DNA from: Prauserella endophytica
Lineage (GTDB): Bacteria > Actinomycetota > Actinomycetes > Mycobacteriales > Pseudonocardiaceae
NCBI RefSeq assembly: GCF_005146945.1
Contig: NZ_SWMS01000002.1
Location: forward strand, 186,001 to 250,000
DNA: 64,000 nucleotides
Reading direction: 5' to 3'
Shown here: in pieces, positions 60,930 to 64,000 of the stretch
Numbering within the stretch: position 1 is the stretch's first letter
How the letters are laid out: each line of letters begins with the position of its first letter
Notes under the pieces: model-generated
Told to the model about the DNA's origin: nothing
What the model saw: only the letters and a program-made list of their open reading frames with translations
Databases searched by the model: none
Program-made: the position numbers and the translations under genes

Positions 60930-62604
60930 TCTGCCGGACGGCGTCCAGCAGGTCGTCCAGCGTCAGCGTCAACAGGTCGTCCCTCGTCGGCCTGCGACCG
61001 AGCGCGCGCAGGCGGGTGGACTGCGACTTGCGCATCCGCTCCAGGAGCTTGCGTGCCTCGCGTGCGTTGCCGAAGTTGTCGTCGCGCTCCACGTGCGCGA
61101 ACCATTCGAGCAGCGCGGAATCCAGGTCCTCCGTCAGCCGGTAGTCGTCGCCCCCGGCGATGCGGGCGCTGATCCGCACCAGCTGCTCCGGGCTGTAGTT
61201 CTCGAACTCGATGTTCTTGGCGAAGCGCGACGCCAGACCGGGGTTGGCGTCGAGGAACTCCCGCATCTCCCCGGTGTAGCCGGCCACGATCACGGCCACC
61301 TCGTCGCGGTGGTCCTCCATCAGCTTCACGAGGGTGTCGATGGCCTCCTGGCCGAAGTCGGCGCCGCTGCCGCCGGAGCGGGACAGCGTGTAGGCCTCGT
61401 CGATGAACAGGACGCCGCCGCGCGCCTCGTCGAACACCGAGGCGGCCTTCTCCGCGGTGTGCCCGATGTACTGCCCGACCAGGTCGCGCCGGGAGACCTC
61501 GCGGAAGTTGCCGTTGGGCAGGATGCCCAGCGCCTTGAGCAGCTGCCCGTAGATGCGCGCCACGGTGGTCTTGCCGGTGCCGGGAGCGCCCGCGAACACG
61601 AGGTGGTGGCTCACCGCGCCCACGCTGAGTCCCTCGCTGCGCCGCCACTCGTTCACCTGCAGCTCGTCGATGAGCGCGCGCACCTCGCGCTTGACCCCGG
61701 CGAGCCCGATCATGCCGTCGAGTTCGCCCAGCAGCTTCTCCACCTGCTCGGCGTCCTGCCGCCCTCCGGTGGCCTTCGCCGCGCCGACCTGCGGGGTGGC
61801 CGGGCCATCGGAGTCCTGCGTGATCTCCGTCCTCGCGTCCTCGGCGAGGTGGATTCCGGGCTCCGCGGTGTTCTCCACCCGGCAGTTGCGCACCACCCCG
61901 CCGCACCCCCGGCCCACGGTGATGCCAGGCCCCTGTGTGTCGTGCACCCAGCACTCGTCGATGGTCGGGAAGCTCTGGTCGGCGACGGCGATACCGGCGT
62001 CGCCCGCCCGCGAGATGTCGCAGCGCTCGATCCGCGAGCCGCCCGCCTGGTACATGTAGACGCCGCGGAAGCCGCAACCGGCCACTGTGGAATGCCGGAT
62101 GGTGGCCTGCGCGCCGAGGCGCACGATCACCGCGTCGTCCACGATGTCGCGCACCTCGCAACGGTCGACGAGGCCGTCGGACTCCTCGATGACGAGACCG
62201 ACCTGCGCTCCGGTGATCCGCGTGCCGGTGATCTCCGCCTCGGCTCCGCCCGCGACGCTCAGCGCGGCCGCGAAGCCCGCCGACACCTCGCAGTCGGTGA
62301 CGTGCACCGTGCCGCCGCGCACCTCGACGGCGGCCCGGTCGCCCGCACGCAGGGTGAGCCCGGTCAGCCGCAGCCGGGATCCGGTGGCCGACACCAGTGG
62401 CTCGTCGTGCGACGACGGCGTGATCGTCACCGTGCCGAGTTCGCTGGCCGCGATCGTCACGTCGCGGCCGCGGATCGACAGCGTCTCCGCGTACTCCCCG
62501 GCACTCACCGAGATGATCGCGCCTTCGTCTGCGGCGTCGAGTGCTTCCGCGATCGAGGCGTGCGCGCCGGGTTGTCCCGGTGCGACGAGAAATGTCCTTG
62601 CCAT
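60922..62604 (-). CDS. EccA-like AAA+ ATPase fused to a right-handed beta-helix
   Basis: This 560-residue protein has two parts. Residues 1 to about 260 are a right-handed parallel beta-helix with recurring coils (GGTVHVTDCEVSAGFAAALS; ESDGLVDRCEVRDIVDDAVI; GSRIERCDISRAGDAGIAVA). Residues about 285-560 are a CbxX/CfqX (EccA-type) AAA+ domain with Walker A GAPGTGKTTVARIYG, Walker B GGVLFIDEAYTL and sensor region AVIVAGYTGEM. Mycobacterial EccA has TPR repeats in front of this ATPase; here a beta-helix replaces them, so it may recognise a different substrate. It converges on the giant gene with 10 bases between stops and is divergent from the SseB-family gene. No signal peptide is present, so it acts in the cytosol, perhaps in substrate-chaperone release. 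Confidence 0.88.
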   Translation of the reverse strand: MARTFLVAPGQPGAHASIAEALDAADEGAIISVSAGEYAETLSIRGRDVTIAASELGTVTITPSSHDEPLVSATGSRLRLTGLTLRAGDRAAVEVRGGTVHVTDCEVSAGFAAALSVAGGAEAEITGTRITGAQVGLVIEESDGLVDRCEVRDIVDDAVIVRLGAQATIRHSTVAGCGFRGVYMYQAGGSRIERCDISRAGDAGIAVADQSFPTIDECWVHDTQGPGITVGRGCGGVVRNCRVENTAEPGIHLAEDARTEITQDSDGPATPQVGAAKATGGRQDAEQVEKLLGELDGMIGLAGVKREVRALIDELQVNEWRRSEGLSVGAVSHHLVFAGAPGTGKTTVARIYGQLLKALGILPNGNFREVSRRDLVGQYIGHTAEKAASVFDEARGGVLFIDEAYTLSRSGGSGADFGQEAIDTLVKLMEDHRDEVAVIVAGYTGEMREFLDANPGLASRFAKNIEFENYSPEQLVRISARIAGGDDYRLTEDLDSALLEWFAHVERDDNFGNAREARKLLERMRKSQSTRLRALGRRPTRDDLLTLTLDDLLDAVRQNG

Positions 62605-62648
62605 CGTCAGTGACCATACCCCGCCCTTGCGTCGCCGGGCTTGTATTG

Positions 62649-63560
62649 ATGGAAGAGGACGGTGATGGCTCGGTGGAGAACGAGTGGAGGCCGGGGAACG
62701 ACGCCGAGCGGGCGATGGCCGCCGCGCTCGACACCGGCGACGGCGCGCGGTACGCGGAACTGCTGCTGCGCGCGCCGTTGCTGCTGCCCGTCCTGCCCGC
62801 GCACGACAGCCCGGAGTGGGCGGAGCTGACGCGGCGGATCCCGTTGAGCCACGAGCACATCGTGGTCTACACCTCCGAGGAGAGCCTGTCCTGGTGTCTC
62901 GGCGGGCTCGCGCTCGGGCACCGGACGACCGACCTCGCTTCGCTGCGCGAGGTGTGGCGGGAACCGGCGTACCACCTCGCCGTCAATCCCGGCTCGCCGA
63001 TCGCCGTGTCGCTTCCCGTGGATTCCGTGACCGCCCTGAGGGACGGACGGGAGGAGATCGTGCCGGCGGCGCTCCTCGCGGAAGCGGTGGCGCAGCGGTG
63101 CGTCGGGCTGCTGCGGCGTGGCTGTCTGGAGGAACTCGGCGCCGGGGGAACCCCGGGCTCTGACGTCCCGGCGGGCGCGTTGCAGGCGGATCTGTGGGAC
63201 GCCGCCGACCGGCAGGACGCCGACGCGTTCCTGTTGCGGCTGCTCGGCTCCACGGTGATCCTGCCGACCGAGGGGCAGGTCGCCGGCCCGGAGCGCATCC
63301 GCGAGACCGGGTTCCCGTGGCGGACCGTGGGCCCCGAGGACTCGCCGCTGGTGCCGGTGTTCAGCTCGGTCGCGGGGCTCGAGGTCACCGGCGGGTCCGC
63401 GCAGCACCACATCGGTGTCCCTTTCGTCGAGCTGCTGGCCAACTGGCCCGGCCCCGACCACACCCTGTGCTTCGACCCCGGCGCGAGGACCGAGCTGATC
63501 CTGCCCGGCGACGTGCTGCTCGACCTGTTCGCGGGCCTGTCGCGGCCGGAGGAGCCATGA
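62649..63560 (+). CDS. SseB-family protein
   Basis: This 303-residue protein has two SseB-like N-terminal domains in tandem. The first (about 25-150) contains LLRAPLLLPVLP and ends in HLAVNPGSPIAVSLP; the second (about 180-300) contains FLLRLLGSTVILPTEGQV and ends in LCFDPGARTELILPG. SseB-fold proteins are common beside type VII substrates and can act as accessory or immunity proteins, but no role is established here. The ATG at 62649 lacks a clear ribosome site; an in-frame GTG at 62673 is an alternative. It overlaps the next gene by 4 bases (ATGA). Confidence 0.75.
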   Translation: MEEDGDGSVENEWRPGNDAERAMAAALDTGDGARYAELLLRAPLLLPVLPAHDSPEWAELTRRIPLSHEHIVVYTSEESLSWCLGGLALGHRTTDLASLREVWREPAYHLAVNPGSPIAVSLPVDSVTALRDGREEIVPAALLAEAVAQRCVGLLRRGCLEELGAGGTPGSDVPAGALQADLWDAADRQDADAFLLRLLGSTVILPTEGQVAGPERIRETGFPWRTVGPEDSPLVPVFSSVAGLEVTGGSAQHHIGVPFVELLANWPGPDHTLCFDPGARTELILPGDVLLDLFAGLSRPEEP

Positions 63561-64000
63561 TCGCGGGCGTGCTGTTCGGCTGCCTCATGGCGGGTGGTGC
63601 CGTACTTGGCCTCGCCGTCGCCGCGGGCCCCGAGGCGTGGCGGCGGTGGCGGCATCCGCGTCCGCGCGCCGAGCTGCTGCCCGGCTCGTGGGTGATGCGC
63701 GACGTGCGCGCGGCGGCGCTGACCGCCGCCGCGCTCGGCGAGCTGGGGGCCGGTCAGGGCGAACCACCCGCCGTGCGGGCTCTCCTCGTCGGGCGCGACC
63801 ACGTGGTGCTGCGCCTCGTCCGGCCGGCCGCGGCGCCGCTGCCAGGCCGCTGGCGTCCGCATCCCGGCGGACCGCCGGGAGAGTCGTGGTCCCTGTCCGC
63901 GGCGGACCTGAACGCCGGCCGCCGGCTGCCCGCGGGCTTTCCGGCCGTGGTGACGATCGGCCGGGCCGACGAGAGCGACGTGCTCGTCGACCTGCGCCAG
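63557..64000 (+). CDS. membrane-anchored protein, truncated by the window edge
   Basis: The first 148 residues are visible and the frame is open at the window end. The N-terminus is one membrane helix (VLFGCLMAGGAVLGLAVAAG) followed by a basic stretch and a soluble domain (RALLVGRDHVVLRLVRPAAA; WSLSAADLNAGRRLPAGFP). It is coupled to the SseB-family gene by an ATGA overlap and probably belongs to the type VII region. I do not recognise the family from this part. Confidence 0.7.
   Translation, partial: MIAGVLFGCLMAGGAVLGLAVAAGPEAWRRWRHPRPRAELLPGSWVMRDVRAAALTAAALGELGAGQGEPPAVRALLVGRDHVVLRLVRPAAAPLPGRWRPHPGGPPGESWSLSAADLNAGRRLPAGFPAVVTIGRADESDVLVDLRQ

Noticed and set aside
60332-62860. 842-residue minus-strand frame near the AAA+ gene
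   Set aside because: It overlaps the clear beta-helix/AAA+ frame 60922-62604 and is an Arg-rich shadow.
1-64000. Insertion sequences, integrase or attachment sites, CRISPR arrays, tRNA or rRNA genes
   Set aside because: I saw no transposase or integrase motif, no regularly spaced identical repeats and no tRNA-like cloverleaf; the 18-bp repeats at 22460 are coding.

Overview
This is a 64 kb piece of a high-GC actinobacterial chromosome. Codon third positions are almost all G or C, GTG and TTG starts are common, there is an actinobacterial ESX-type (type VII) secretion locus, and there is a short HrdB/SigB-like sigma factor. The gene style fits the Pseudonocardiaceae (Amycolatopsis/Saccharopolyspora type), but that placement is inference; no rRNA or other taxonomic marker is present.

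Left part (1-16.1 kb): ordinary chromosomal genes. They are a double ACT-domain protein; two membrane-anchored proteins (one a PQQ-like beta-propeller) read divergently; a homodimeric-type 2-oxoacid dehydrogenase E1 divergent from an Lrp/AsnC regulator with a perfect palindromic operator; a DUF5946 protein overlapping a nucleoside deaminase; a large secreted PA14/beta-propeller/CBM/DUF1080 protein; a coupled pair of Tat-exported enzymes (aldo/keto reductase and alpha/beta hydrolase) divergent from a LysR regulator; YnfA; a decayed FAD-oxidoreductase relic; an SRPBCC protein; and the sigma factor.

Middle and right part (16.3-64 kb): a type VII secretion region. The forward EccE operon ends at a strong terminator. 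A TAXI-type solute-binding protein without any TRAP permease converges on a reverse-strand run that reads EccC, a PE-like protein with YxxxD, a proline-rich PPE/EspB-like protein, a response regulator and a histidine kinase. Divergent from EccC are EccD, EccB and two WXG100 proteins. A mycosin whose Asp, His and Ser catalytic positions are all replaced is divergent from a YbaB/EbfC-like gene, a small YxxxE protein and a single 26.4 kb open reading frame.

That ORF encodes 8,790 residues, about 41% of the window. It starts with a WXG100-like helical head and hydrophobic segment and continues through a Pro/Ala linker. It then holds an internal PD-(D/E)xK-nuclease-like module, two related mega-blocks of very different length, coiled coils, hydrophobic segments, an ADP-ribosyltransferase-like module and three diverged tandem modules ending in an ARPP(S/T) motif. 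It is followed by an EccA-like AAA+ ATPase fused to a right-handed beta-helix, an SseB-family protein and a truncated membrane-anchored protein at the window edge.

The best candidates for an undescribed system are the giant predicted type VII substrate with its small helper genes, the catalytically dead mycosin, the beta-helix/AAA+ fusion and the built-in two-component system. Together they could form one giant-effector secretion apparatus, with the sensor kinase and TAXI protein as its control. This assembly is inferred from gene order and domain content only.
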